A DNA stretch of 64,000 nt from Gnetum montanum (taxonomy: Eukaryota > Streptophyta > Gnetopsida > Gnetales > Gnetaceae), in assembly GCA_015680685.1 (NCBI GenBank), contig MNCI01024892.1:151950-215949 (forward strand), in the 5' to 3' direction. Both the position numbers and the translations under genes were made by a program. Under the pieces are notes generated by a model. That model searched no databases, was not told where the DNA came from, and was given only the letters and a program-made list of their open reading frames with translations. Each line of letters starts with the position of its first letter. Positions within the stretch are counted from its first letter, which is position 1. Of this stretch, positions 1 through 12,500 are shown piece after piece.

Positions 1-222
1 ATACCCTAAAACTTATAAAGGTAAAAGTATTTCTCAATCAGTGGCCCATTGCATAGAGATTTTAAATTAACATCCACTCATTCCACCAAATAAGACCCAT
101 GTTATCTTTTTCTTTGGTTCAACAATATACCATTTAGTTTCATAAGTGAAAGTTGCATTAAGGTTTTGTCATAAATTATTATCTTTAACATGGCAAAAAT
201 ACAGTCAAAACATTAACAGCAC

Positions 223-3200
223 CTGTAGCCATGCCTCAGTCACAAACTTGAGTTGGGAAACAGGCTGATGGTATCTCTCACTTAATTTCTCAATCTGCAC
301 AATAGTAACATCATTACATGTCAAGCCATTCACAGATTACTATTATAAAATAACATACAACAATAAAAAATTAAATTAACTAACACAAACATCATCATCA
401 TCTTCATTGGCTTTACCTCATCAAAATAATACACTTAGTTATTGCGGGTAAGTGAATTAACTGGCTTGCTTATGACCAGCTGTCTACTTGTCACTAACTT
501 GATATTAAATTTTTATAATTCCAACATGTGGACTTGAACCTTGAACCCAATAGTTTATAAGCAAAACACTTTGCACATTATGTCAAGATTCAACAAGATC
601 GACACAATTTGCATATTATTTCCACTGCTTAAATATTCAATTTTTTTCTAAATTTTTGTTTGAAGTTGTAATATTACGCCCATTTCGTGGGTACCAAGAT
701 AATGATAAACATACTGAATTACAACCTAGCCTAATCATTCAACAACATAGGAATCAACTGAATACCTGAACAGACTGCATCTGTTGAAGATCCAACAGTG
801 CTTTGGCTCTTGACTGTCACATTTTTAGATTGAATTAAAAGTGAAGAAAAAAAATAATATACAAATATCGACATAAAAACAAAATCCCAGTTTGACTTAA
901 ACAAAATAAATTATGAAAGTATTAAAACTCACAGATTCATTAGTTGCCCATCTTTCATAATAATGAGTGTATCTCTCCAGTGAATTTTTTGCCATTTCCC
1001 TCCTCCTTTCTGACTCATCGTACTACATATCATAATAGAAATTTGTATCCCATGAGTACCAGAATTTACATAAGGAATCATACCAACTTACTCGTACAAA
1101 GAAGAACTTACAACTCCTTCCTGTTTTGCCGCTTCATATCTATTGCATGCATAAAAGCCACCAGTGCGTTCACCATGTTCTGACCAACCACCAAGGCAAA
1201 GCCTAAATAGGATGCAACATTCAAACGTTCAAAAGCTTTTCAAAAAAGTGACAACAATTGAAAAACGTATCATTGATTCCAAATCAAACAAAACAATAAA
1301 ATTCCATGATGGCACAATGATGAATACCACCTCAACAATCAAATCATTACCAGCAAAATTCAAATTTGCAAGGAGGAGTGCATGTAATATGCATACAACC
1401 CTGATTCTTCTCAATTGGGCGTTTACACTTAGGGCAAGGCTTTGAATTTGCCAATATCCTATAAAATGTTCAAAACACACATAGCCATTAATATTCAAAC
1501 AATAATGTGAATAACAACAAAACATAAGTTTGGGGGGATTGGAACCCCAAAATAATTGTAATATAGTCCACTTAGAAGTAAGCATTACCCACCAGGATCA
1601 AACCCATGACTTGGAACTTTCAAATCAAGAGTCTAACCACTAGGCTAACACCTCATTGTTTGCTACAGCATATAACAGCAATAAATCATTTTGGTTCTGA
1701 CTCACCAGTTCATGTTTTCTGATTCCGCACTATTCTTCAATATCCACTTTGCTACTGTCACACAATCTACAGGACGATGAGCTTCCTCAAGACACTAATT
1801 AGAATAATGAAGAACATGACTATTAGTCTATGTACAGAATGAGATTAATGGTAAAGACAGCTAAAATGTCAAAGCCAAACCATGAATATGTAAACTCCAA
1901 ATTTGCATTTAAAAACATACATTCCAGCAGAAATTGTATGAACATTTGCAGGTAACATCGTATCGATCACTGCCAATGTCAAACTCTACCCCATATTCAC
2001 ATCCAGGGGCTGGACACCATTTGGTCTTAATAGAACAAAACAAAAAAACAAATGAAACTTTAAGTACCAAACCAATAATAAGCTGTTTGCAACCAAAAAG
2101 AAAGAAAATAACATACTAGTATTTGTCATTAAAAATAACAGAATCCTTTGAAAATAAAACTAAAAACAACTTTGCACATCAACCTTTCTATTATCTTCAA
2201 CATAAGATCTTAGAAGGTATCGTGAATATTTTAACTTATCTTCACCAGAAACTAACGAGAAAACCATATCTTCAGCCACAGTTACCCTGCATGATGGACA
2301 GCGTAATGTAAGGCATCCAGGCCCATCACTGATTGCTGTCTGTATGTATCCTGCAAAATCAAAAATAATTTCTTCTAAGACATATTAACAACACATTATT
2401 AATATGTACAGATCCTTCAATTTACCCACAGAGAAATCATTGCTTAAAATTAAAATAAAAGCATTAATGTCATTAAGCACCGAAGACCATTTTGTGCAAT
2501 ATCTTAATATAGTTCAACCTCAAAACTAATTTAGATACTTTGTATAGTTAGACAGATAGTCTTCAAGCCAGAGTAACTCAAAATATACTTATCTATGCAA
2601 TCAATATGATAATTGCATTACTGACATTAAGTTGTACTAAACATACACAGAACAAAAGGTCTGCTCAGGATGTCTATATACAAGTCCGTAATTAAAAGAG
2701 ATGCAGAAAAACTACCATACTGTTGTAGTCCTACCTCTCCAACAGGTCTCACAGAAATGGTGACCGCATACAGCTGCTTTCATTATATCACGAGGGTGTG
2801 TATCGAAGCAAATACCACACGTCAACTGTACAATCATAGAATTGTTAATGCACAATACAGTGAGTAAATAGAACACAGTGATGCCTGTGATTCATAATCA
2901 CTTAATACCTCCTTTTGTGTAGGCTTAATTTGTACAACAGGCTTGTCTAACAGTCCCACATCCTCTCTTATCTTGTCCTCATCTGCAAACCATTTTTCAT
3001 TCAAAGTACTTACAGACCTGCAAGCATAACATACGATTGACTATTAAAGATCCAGGATATACAAGCCATGCAAGAGATACAGATAATATATACACATTTA
3101 TTACAAAAGCACATTATAGAAGATAATCGTATACATAAATCACAGTGTACCCATTTAGTCTTCCCAAAAAGGGGAAAAAAGGGTTTTAAATGCCCTCTAC

Positions 3201-4233
3201 CATTTGAAATGGCGAAGTAAAATGCCCGCTTCTATTCTGGAAATTGACAGTATTGATGCAACAGTTGTTATAGCCTCATCTTGACGTTGGCAAATATCTT
3301 CCTCGCTCAGGATTGTGTAGCTTATCTAAAAAAATTAGTAAATAAAATCAATCTTATAAACCATGATTTTCAACTTCATTTCTAACTTTCTTCTTCAGTT
3401 AACAAATGAAAACAACACAAAGGCATTAAGTATCTTTCCTTCATCTGTAATTTCTTCTTCTTGAAGAAATGAACTCAAACAAAATGATTAAAGAAATGAA
3501 TTAATAATTCTTCTCAGCTCTAAATTCCATTTAAATGAATATATATCCAAAAAATAAGTATACCAATTCCTGCTCTATTTTTAACATTTAATTTTTTATA
3601 CAAGTGCTAATCAAATAAAAAATTAACAAAATGTTTGTCCACCTATTTAGTACAGATTAGCCCTTGTTTAACAACAAATATCTTCACTTGAAGGTCATAA
3701 GTTGGTGCTTGCAACTTACATTAACATGAACAAATCAACATGGCTATAAACCAATTCCTTAATGAAACACTTAATCTTTCCTTTGTGACTCTATTACCCA
3801 GATAACAAAATAAACCCACAGGCACATTAATCCTGTACATGATCTAAATTCACCCTGGGATCCAAAATTCTTGTGCTCAAGGCATATTTGAATAAATAGA
3901 TCATTAAAATACCATAATCCAGCTACAAAAATCCTATCTTAGTTTTAATACCATCATCAAACATCTTCTATACGCTGCAAGAAAAGTCATTAATCTTACG
4001 AAAACTTTAGCTATCACTGCTCAATTCAACTTTCAAATTATACTTAGCAACCAAGAACAGAGAAATCGCATTACCTGATGACGCCGGGGGATGTCTTCAA
4101 GCTTATCAGAGTGATCGTCGCTGTCATTCTCGACAAAGCCGTAGTCCTCCTCTTCGCTATCCCGCATCCCGTTGTAATCACTATCGTAAGCCTCGAAATC
4201 GTTAGCGTCGTGCAAATCATCCTCAGAATCCAT
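223..4233 (-). CDS. ARIADNE-like RBR E3 ubiquitin ligase, 5' part (12 exons, 3' end outside window)
   Basis: Product transfers ubiquitin to substrates through a RING1-IBR-RING2 relay, as in plant ARI7/ARI8. Coding exons read on the minus strand, all with GT/AG borders and consistent phase: 4075-4233, 3201-3325, 2909-3017, 2735-2825, 2184-2350, 1921-2025, 1706-1794, 1351-1458, 1112-1202, 933-1022, 766-813, 223-294; together 418 codons. Seen: acidic N-terminus starting [12 protein letters not shown] (the usual ARI start, hence this ATG); UBA-like helices about residues 60-125; RING1 from C134/C137 through CGHHFC to C179/C182; IBR from C221/C226 to C263; RING2 from C290/C293 with the expected ubiquitin-accepting cysteine at C303 (QGCMH) and ligands to C337; then the start of the Ariadne helical domain. 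No stop or frameshift, so probably functional. The remaining exons lie left of position 1. No partner gene is in the window. Paralogue assignment within ARI5/7/8 is uncertain. Confidence 0.95.
515..600 (-). repeat. possible second tRNA-like SINE fragment (ARI intron 11)
   Basis: Read on the minus strand, the run GTGCAAAGTG ... GCTTATAAACTATTGG ... GGTTCAAGTCC resembles the head of plant tRNA-derived SINEs, with a good B box and a poor A box. It sits in the intron between exons 11 and 12 of the ARI gene. Evidence is a short motif match only. Confidence 0.3.
1508..1662 (-). repeat. tRNA-like SINE fragment in ARI intron 7
   Basis: Between exons 7 and 8 of the ARI gene. Read on the minus strand it contains an A-box-like TAGCCTAGTGGTTAG followed about 35 bases later by a B-box-like GGTTTGATCC, the internal RNA polymerase III promoter layout of a tRNA gene. 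The intervening sequence does not fold as a full cloverleaf by eye, and an extra 3' part follows, so a tRNA-derived SINE is more likely than a tRNA gene. It does not touch the splice sites. Confidence 0.5.
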
Positions 4234-4905
4234 CGCCTCAACAACAACAATTCGCCGCTCTAGACACCAATTCCACAGACCTCAACAGCCAATAAGGATG
4301 GAAAACCGTCAGACCCTAGGAGAAGTTCCCGATCCTGCGACAAAAAAGACCTCCCTGAATCTGCTGGCAGAAGCTCAAACACACACGACAGAATCTACTC
4401 TGAAGCGTGGCTCCGAAACAAGCGACAACAGGAAATTTCTCTGAGAATCCGATGCGCCGAAACACGCACGTCACAACAGACAAAAGAAAATTCAGAGACC
4501 ACCGAAGAAATGAATCGGATTTCAGGAAATGATCTGGCCACAGAACGAGGGTTTCTCGGCCCAACAAGCAAAATGGTTATACTGCTGCGCTATTACAGAG
4601 AGAGCAAAAGGAAAGTGGGCAATCCAAGCAGTACAATAACAACGCAAACAAACAATTTCAGAAAAGCTGCAGTCGGATTTTATGGGAACCGCTTCGCCAA
4701 GAAACTGGCTGAGACCAAACACGGATTTTTGCGCCAGTTTTTAAGCCCGCGGTCACATTGCAGCCCGCTGACTGCGCTAGTTAGGGAGCGCTGTAAGCCA
4801 TTGCTGGTCAAAATTCTCGGTTAAAGCTACCTCCAGCTCTACTGTACACGTCAGCACTTTCGGATATAATTTTCTCTCTCATTATTTTTATTATATACTC
4901 GAACA
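4234..4905 (-). promoter_or_regulatory. 5' leader and promoter region of the ARI-like gene
   Basis: The first 600 bases upstream of the ARI start codon are visibly richer in C, G and CpG than anything else in the window, and carry short open frames on both strands that look like chance. A TATA-like stretch (minus strand TATATAA, at 4891-4897) is followed downstream on the minus strand by a CT/GA-rich tract (4873-4881). A start site near 4860 would give a leader of about 630 nt; this is inferred, and a shorter leader from a TATA-less promoter is equally possible. Confidence 0.4.
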
Positions 4906-6020
4906 ATGCCGCTTCCTTTTGCTTTATAAGATGCGCCTTGTTAATGCAAATTCTATGGTTGCCTTTGGAAAGCGTTTTTCCTTTAAGAAGGTCCCTATTA
5001 CGTTATCTATGCTTTCAACATGCCTTTAATGTAGCATGGGACGTTATCTCTACTTTCAACATGCCTTTAAGGTAGCATGGGGCGTTGGTGTGAGGCGTTA
5101 AATCTAATATTTCAGGGTGTAAATTGTGTGAGTCAATCAGCTATTTAATCTGAAGAATATTTTAAAATTCCATGTTCTCATTCAAAATAATTATGGTTCT
5201 GGAGTGTTTTGGTTATGGTTAGTCTTTAAAAAGAATCGATAACGTTTTTCTCGGTGTATTAATGTAAATTTCTTCTTGAGTTTTCTTTTTTAGGGAAACT
5301 TTTTAATCTATTTGTTTGTGTTAAGTTGCAGAGATTTATTATTTTGATAGCATTTTAAGTTTTCATGAAATTTGAACTACAGTGGTTATTCTTGATGGGA
5401 GGTTTTGATACTTTAGAATACTTCTTGAAAGTGATAGGTTGGGGTGTTCGGCCTCTCCTATTTTATTTAGGTTGTGTTAAGATACTAGCAAATGTGATTC
5501 TTTTCTCTCCAATTTTTCTTTAACATACTTATGAAAGAGAACTTGACTTTTCACTAGCAAATGTGATTCTTTTCTCTTCAATTTTTATGCACCAGATTTA
5601 ATCTCTATAGAATTCCTCTACAAAGGATTCGAAATTACCTCCAGTTTTTTCAACTAATGACAAAATTTCTACTTCTTCTATCAATGCAAAATTTTGTGTT
5701 GATTCTGATAATGCAAATTTACAAGTTGGTGGGTACAAATTTGAGATGTCTTTTTCTAGTGATGTTGATGCAACTAAAATACTTGATTTTGTTCTACTTG
5801 ATGATGTATGCAAGTCACTCGTACCTAATCTTACATCATAATATGTATTCATTAAAATTTTAGGTTATGTGCCTCATAATTGAATTTTTGCTACGTAGTT
5901 AAATGATGTGATGCAAAAACATGACATTCAAGTCATTCAAGCTATATATTATTCTTGTTTTTTTTCTACTTGTTGAGCTAGACAATGCTTCAATGGTGTA
6001 GCATGCTTTAGATATAGGAT
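4906..6020. other. AT-rich intergenic DNA with short direct repeats
   Basis: No gene recognised. A 41-bp unit occurs twice head to tail at 5001-5041 and 5042-5082 (core CAACATGCCTTTAA, about five differences). A 34-bp stretch (core AGCAAATGTGATTC) at 5484-5517 recurs at 5552-5585 with one difference. An 84-codon minus-strand open frame at 5598-5852 has no recognisable domain, and an overlapping plus-strand frame looks equally random. Confidence 0.6.
5001..5082. repeat. 2 x 41-bp tandem repeat
   Basis: Two adjacent copies beginning CGTTATCT and ending TAGCATGGG, with about five substitutions between them; a third copy breaks off after CGTT. It lies just upstream of the inferred ARI promoter. 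Confidence 0.8.
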
Positions 6021-6542
6021 CTTTTATACATAAACTTACAATGTTGATCATTCATAAGTGAACTCTAGATTTTGATGTCCAATTTGAAGAATATTCTAAA
6101 GTTTCGTGTTTTATCAAGCTATTTAATATTCCATTGGTTTTTAGAGAGTTAAGTAGGAAATTATTTGTCTTCTCGTTTATATTAAGCATATGGAATTTAT
6201 TCCCACACCATTTGATTTTTAAACATTACTTCTGCTAATCTCAAGTTTCTATGGAAAGTTATTAGGCCTACTATTTTATATCTTTTATACATAAACTTAC
6301 AATGTTGATCATTCATAAGTGAACTCTAGATTTTGATGTCCAATTTGAAGAATATTCTAAAGTTTCGTGTTTTATCAAGCTATTTAATATTCCATTGGTT
6401 TTTAGAGAGTTAAGTAGGAAATTATTTGTCTTCTCGTTTATATTAAGCATATGGAATTTATTCCCACACCATTTGATTTTTAAACATTACTTCTGCTAAT
6501 CTCAAGTTTCTATGGAAAGTTATTAGGCCTACTATTTTATAT
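6021..6542. repeat. 2 x 261-bp perfect tandem duplication
   Basis: Bases 6021-6281 are repeated immediately at 6282-6542. I found no difference between the copies reading by eye. Both copies are preceded by AT, so a short microhomology could have seeded unequal slippage or replication error. Perfect identity beside heavily diverged transposons means either a very recent event or an assembly artefact. No reading frame or transposon signature spans the unit. Confidence 0.9.
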
Positions 6543-7075
6543 TATATTTGGAAGCGAAGATGCAATGTTATATTTCAAAGGACAGATTATTCTAATAAAT
6601 GTTTGCTCACCATGTTGGAGAAGTTGTAGATCTTTCGCCTCATTCATTTCCAACTCACATCTCAAGCATCCAAGTTCAATCTAAATAGACATTAGTTGGT
6701 TCATATTGGGCAACCATGGGAAAGACTTGTGCATTCCAGTAACACTCATCGTCAGTAATCTTTGTAAGGAAGCCTTCCCTTTCTGTTGTGAGGAGTCACC
6801 ATTGGAACTCTCTCTATCCTTAATTGAGAGCTTTTTTCCTTATCTAATTCTATGTCATTCTATCTTGTAACAAGTCAGCATGGGTGGACATTTGGTGGTG
6901 CCCCAATTCGGGTTTCCTCCTTTAATACTTGTTATTTATAAGGTTGTTCTAGAGTTTCATGCTTAGTGTTATCAGCTTCCCCTTCCCCTTAACCCTATGA
7001 CCTATTCAGGTTACTGTAACTGATACACTGTTAATATCAATAAAACTTCTTTTCGGTGTCTGACACCCCCCCACA
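6543..7075 (+). repeat. possible LTR or 3'-end remnant
   Basis: Non-coding stretch ending with AATAAA (7041-7046), then a GGTGTCTGACAC stretch and a C run. It resembles the R/U5 end of an LTR or the 3' end of a transcript, but no matching second copy, primer site or target duplication was found. The sequence that follows (from about 7068) shares the 17-mer CCCACACCATTTGATTT with the preceding tandem duplication, so 6543-7067 could be an insertion. Low certainty. Confidence 0.25.
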
Positions 7076-8985
7076 CCATTTGATTTCTGCAAATGTTCTT
7101 TTGTTGAAATCAATATTTTTAACCATGAATAGAAATTGGTTTTGTATGTAAGTAGGTGGAAAGACTTACATTCAACCAATTACATATTATAATCTTTCTA
7201 ATTCTTGCAAATTTTGTTATCATGAAGGGCATTTGTTTAATGTTTGCTCTTTTCTACTCAATAATAAGATTATAAGAAAAAAGAAAAAAATTATTAAGAA
7301 CTTAGGTCTACACCATTCAAAATAAGGCTTATATCAAACTTAACATTCAAAATAAGGCTTATATCTAATAACACCATGAACTTAGGTCTACACCATCACA
7401 ACATGAAATAGTGTCTGTATACTTTAACATTTAATAATTAAGATTTATTAAGTCAAATTATTTTATTAAATTTTGTTAATTACTCATAACTATTGCTTGT
7501 GTTTGTTTTATCAATCAACATGATGATTATTTCAAACCTATATATACTCCATGTTCTCTTACTCTCACACACACACAATAGAAAAAAAAAGATAAATTGA
7601 GTACACATCTTATGTTATGTTTTCACACTTTTAGTGCAACTCAAATATCTCAATCACTAACATTGTGGCTAATTACATTTTGTGGTGTAACTAAAATAAT
7701 TAACATCTATTGTTGATCTAAGTCAACATAGTTATTTTTGAGTTTCCTTAGATCTTGTGATTATTATATCAAGAAATTTTAGAAAAACATATTGAAAGAG
7801 AGGCTAGAAAAAAATTTGAAGCTAAACAACAAAAAAATCAAGTTAATGTCAATAACAATAATGATCAGATGAAAATAAAGAAACTAGAGAAGACAGAAGC
7901 TTCTATGAATAACTTTGCTACATGAAGTATTAACCAGTTTGAACAAATAGCATGCAAGAAATATTTTCCTTGTATGAAAATATTACTATCTACCCAATGG
8001 TTAAATACTAGTATGACAATAGTGTTGTAGCAAATACTTTTGTATGTTCATCTCTTACAAAAGTTAATATTTCACTAAATCTTTCCATTGTTACATTAAA
8101 TTCTTTTCATATTTTAAGTTTGAAAATTGATATAAAAATGATGTTAGGACTATGACCATATTCCCTACTAATAATTAATTCTTCTTTATTGATTTTTCAA
8201 AAATTTTATTATGAGGATGTACACATGGGTGGACATTCCTAAAATGAGAAAGCTATTCATTTCCATGTTCCTTTTGGGGCTTTCCACTAAGTGATTAAGC
8301 ATGTGATGTGTTTTGAATTTTTTTACTTATTGTTAATGTTTTCTATGGTTCAACATCCCCACTCCCCAACAAACGTATGTATGACTCATTATCTAACAAG
8401 GATTTGTAGGCAAAAGATTATCAATTTAAGTCATGCTTTATATGGCTAATTGTCTAACAAGGATTTGTAAGTAAGAGGTTGCTAATTCAAATCACTCTTG
8501 GTTCAACTTTCAAAATGGTAACAACCAAAATTTTTAAAAGATTTGATCAATTCTATTTTCCCAGTTACTCTTATTGGTTTTGTAATGAAAAGGTTAAAGT
8601 CCACAAAGATGTAATACTATTAAACAATATTTCTATTTCTCATAACTTGGAATTTTATTTTTCTTACAAATGTATCTTTATTTCTATCTACATCTAAAAA
8701 ATATATGTTTAGGTCTATTTGAAATATTGAAATGAGACCCCTTGAAAATTTTATTTGGAATGATTGGTGCATGTGTGTCATATATCATCTTAGAAATTTT
8801 TCTTGTTAGTTGGATGAGCAATTTACAAAGAGACAAAGTAAGACTGAAAAAAAATTGCAATGATTTTCAACAAATCAACACTACTTTTCAAAATATTCTC
8901 ATTTACACTAATCTTCAATAGTGACATGCTTATGTTCACTTTGTTAAACATAAATGGAATATGCACAAAGCAAAAAGTGCTCTTA
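7076..8985. other. AT-rich intergenic DNA
   Basis: No gene recognised. Contains a local duplication (CTTAGGTCTACACCAT at about 7301 and 7380, with ATTCAAAATAAGGCTTATATC twice between them), a short CA run near 7567, and a pair of tRNA-like fragments described separately. Open frames here are short and overlap on both strands. Confidence 0.6.
8386..8505 (+). repeat. two tRNA-like fragments in tandem
   Basis: Two adjacent copies share TCTAACAAGGATTTGTA (about 8391 and 8452) and then run into TCAATTTAAGTC and TAATTCAAATC, which resemble degenerate B boxes; TGGCTAATTG before the second resembles an A box. This is the layout of a decayed tRNA-derived SINE head, duplicated. Motif match only. Confidence 0.35.
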
Positions 8986-8990
8986 TTAAG

Positions 8991-9564
8991 TGTAACAATG
9001 TTGCCTTGACGTTGTCCAGCATCCCAAGGAATTCACTTAGATCAAATGGATCTAGGGTGGAAGACCTGTGGGATACATCTCTAACCAAGCACGCAACCCA
9101 TGGAAGAGAGAAAGCAACACAATAGCTTCTTAGCAAGAGAATACACCGCAAGGAAAACCTCTAAACTCCAAATGAGGACTTAGCAAACAAGTGCATAAGA
9201 AACCTTATAGACATCATCAGTGGAAGGGGAGACAATGTATCTACAAGGGAAGCCTCACCCCTAGACCCCTCATGATGTAGTACAAGGCTTGGGAAGGCAT
9301 CAGACCAAAACTATCCAATCTTGGCTACCTACATATCTACGACAACTGCAGAATCAAGACCATGTAGTTCTTCGTGTGAGGGTAGTATGAAGAGGACTTA
9401 GAAAGGGATGTAACAGGAGGAAGTCCTACTATTGGCTTGGCACCGCCAAGTTAGGATGGATTTTCTAATACTTGAATGCCACTCAAGGGCATCTTGGAGT
9501 GTTCCATGGTCCTCAAACCGTGGGGAGAGACTAGGAGAACCTCTATCCTAGGACATCTCTCACA
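8991..9564 (-). repeat. Element B 3' LTR
   Basis: 574 bp, TG...CA ends intact, preceded on the plus strand by target duplication TTAAG at 8986-8990. The polypurine tract lies at 9565-9577 (read on the minus strand). Confidence 0.85.
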
Positions 9565-9577
9565 ATCCTTCCTCACA

Positions 9578-12500
9578 TAAAAGAAGTGACATCCTTAGAG
9601 TGGAGCCTAGGATAACTTTGAGAGTACACTTCAAGTATGGGCTTGGAGATCCATCAACTCTGGGGAGTCCCTCAACTTAACTGATGCTAAGCTTGAAGGA
9701 ATGTATCAACCCCAACACTTGATAAATCCTTCCATCTAAGGCATTGCATGAAACATAAAGGACACTTGAAGGAATCCAAAAACTTTCCCTACTCTATGAC
9801 AAGATGGATAAGTCCAACCCAAAGGGCCAATGTCTCTAAGACATCCCCTAGATCTATGCCTTACCAAGTCTTGAGACTTTTTTGCCTACATAGACTCATA
9901 CCTATGCAAGAGAACGTGCTATTCTTCCACAAGTCTAGCCAAGTTGCATCCTAAATGACTTCTTAGCACCCATCGATTCCCTTGATTTTTTTTTGTCAAT
10001 TTTGAGGGCTCACCATGACCACTTTCACCCCTAGTGATGGACTTGGAAAATCGTAACCAAAGAAGAGAACATGCTCCAAAAGAGCCATGTCTGAGCAAGC
10101 AACTTAAGCTTGCTATAACCCAAGGTTCTACTTTTGTCATAAAGACCCATGAGTTCTCACTGGTCCAACCATCTATGTACTAGATCACCATGTCTACACC
10201 ATCCACATATTTTCTTTTGTTTTTCCCACATCAACATCGGTGTTGGCTAGTAGGAGGGGAGTTGAGCATGATCTCCCTTCAAAACAAGGTATAGAGGCAA
10301 ATCTCTTGAATTTGACCTTATCGTTTGTAGACACACCAACATCGCAATCCACATTTCATCATCCAATACTATCCCCTATTTATTGTAAGAGAGAAGATCT
10401 ACAATTTGCTTAGAAAACTTCTCCAAGATGTAATCCTTGCATCATCATTGTTCATTAATGGCATCCTTTTGAGCTTTTCCAACATTGAGATTGCTAGTTC
10501 GAATGCTTGAACAAGTAGAGGATGGGTTCAAAAGCCAACCAAAATATAGTCCTCCATCCACACGTTTCATACCCACTACTTTCACATGGTCCATTACAAC
10601 TACTATGTCCCATTTATGGGAAAGGATTAGTTGCACTTGCATCTTATAGGCTATCCTTCCCACTTCAAGAGGTGGGACAAGCACTATTTTATGAATGCTT
10701 AGTCCAAGGAAGCATGTAGAATCACTTTCGAGGACAACCCTTATCATGAATTTTCTAAGGAACATTTAGGTTCCCATAATCTAAATTTTCCTACCATGCC
10801 AGGAACAACTGCAACTTATGATCAATCCCTTTCATTGGATTTTGAACTGAAAGGAAAGATCTTCTTTGGGAGGTTCCTTCTGTAAGTAGGTACAACAACC
10901 CAATTACATCGTATCCATAATACAAGCCCAAGTATTTCACATAGCCAACACAACTACATTGCCAAACTACTACTAGTTGAGGAAAGACATAGAGTTATAG
11001 GTCTTACCCACATTTAATTTCACCTCAAAGTTGAACTCAAAATCCAAAGAGTTCATCCCCCAAACTTCCACAGAGAGGGGTTCCATTTCACCATAGGAGT
11101 TTTGGGTTTTCATTTCATATACACTAGTCCATTACATTTACAATATTTAGGGTGCATAAGGCCACACCATTGCCTATTACCATTAGACCCAAATAACAAA
11201 CTTGAGAGTTAACAAGAATAGTTTGCCCATAGGAGGACTAGATCCTTAAGACAATTAGAAATTACAACGAATGGCCATCACCATCATCAACTACCAACTT
11301 AAAACAATTCACAATTCATCCTTGAAGGATGTACAATAAGGGAGGTCTACTAGAGAACCCCAACAAGGAAGTTCCCCTTGAGCCCCAAAAACTAAGAGAG
11401 AGCACATGAGATCACATGTTGCTTACAAGAGAAGAGGTATATACATCAATTCTACATCAACTACATGGTCTCACAAGGGAGATTCCATGATTTCAAATAT
11501 GGTAATAATATTCTATCTCTGAAATCTAGCCCTAAGAGTTTAGGCACATGGGACCATTGCTTAGAACAAGTTCCAAACATCAATTGCTTTTGAATCCCAA
11601 TCTAGAGAACAACTGTCTCAATACAACCTACATTATTTTGTCAAAAACTAAAGAAGGTATCCATTGGAATGGAGAATGAGCCACACCCACCATATGGCTA
11701 GAGAGTCACTATGTAATAGAGTGCTTGGTCATGCTATCCCACCAGAGAGGTTGAACCATTGACATAATTTAACGATACACCAGAGACATGGGGTGATACA
11801 CCATAGCCCACAAAAGCATCATAAGCCACGATTCATGAGGGTGCATAGGCTTAAGTGTTTTTCAACATATAGAGATCTACTAGGTAGGGCCTTCAAGAGA
11901 AATCAATGTATGCATAACTTTAACACCATTTGTTCAAGGATGAACCACCATCCCAATGCTTGTAAAAACTACCCCAAAGATCACATCCAAACATGGAAGA
12001 GGAATTCTAGGTGCTTATACATAGAACTAAACTCTACCCTGCAACCAGTCATGATAGCATCACCTTTGATTTTAGTATTTGGTTTGCCATTGTAGTTCAC
12101 ATGGCCACCATGAACCACCTGCTATCAAGAGTTCATCGAACCAATTTGTTTGAATTTTAGGCGATAATCCACCATCAGTCACCCTTGAATAAGATTTCTT
12201 CTAGTTAGGGAACCTAAAAGGAACAAATTCCACAACTTATCCTATCTCAAGAATGCTCACCAAAGGACATACCATCAAGGCATGCCAAGAACACTAGAAT
12301 ACAAAGCATCACTTTAGGAGCACCATGGGCAAGAACATACCCTAGCCTTCTTATTATAACACTATTTACAAAAATAGGATTTGCCATAGAGCTTTCAAAA
12401 GATCTCATATTAGGGAGTAGAGGCCACCTACAGACATAGAGAGGATGTGCTTCAAGGATAAGCACAGAGAAATACTGTACATCAAGTTTGGCCTTTTCAC

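Noticed and set aside
1-222. A further ARI exon at the left edge
   Set aside because: No stretch encodes the expected CRRVLKW-type continuation on the minus strand; the next exon must lie outside.
1581-1660. Functional tRNA gene
   Set aside because: A and B boxes are present but acceptor and anticodon stems do not pair convincingly; better explained as a SINE remnant.
4316-4824. Overlapping open frames upstream of ARI on both strands as a divergent gene
   Set aside because: They overlap each other in a GC-richer leader/promoter and resemble no family; open frames are expected by chance there.
5598-5852. 84-codon minus-strand open frame as a gene
   Set aside because: No recognisable domain, Ser/Leu-rich low complexity, an equally long overlapping plus-strand frame, and no promoter or splice evidence.
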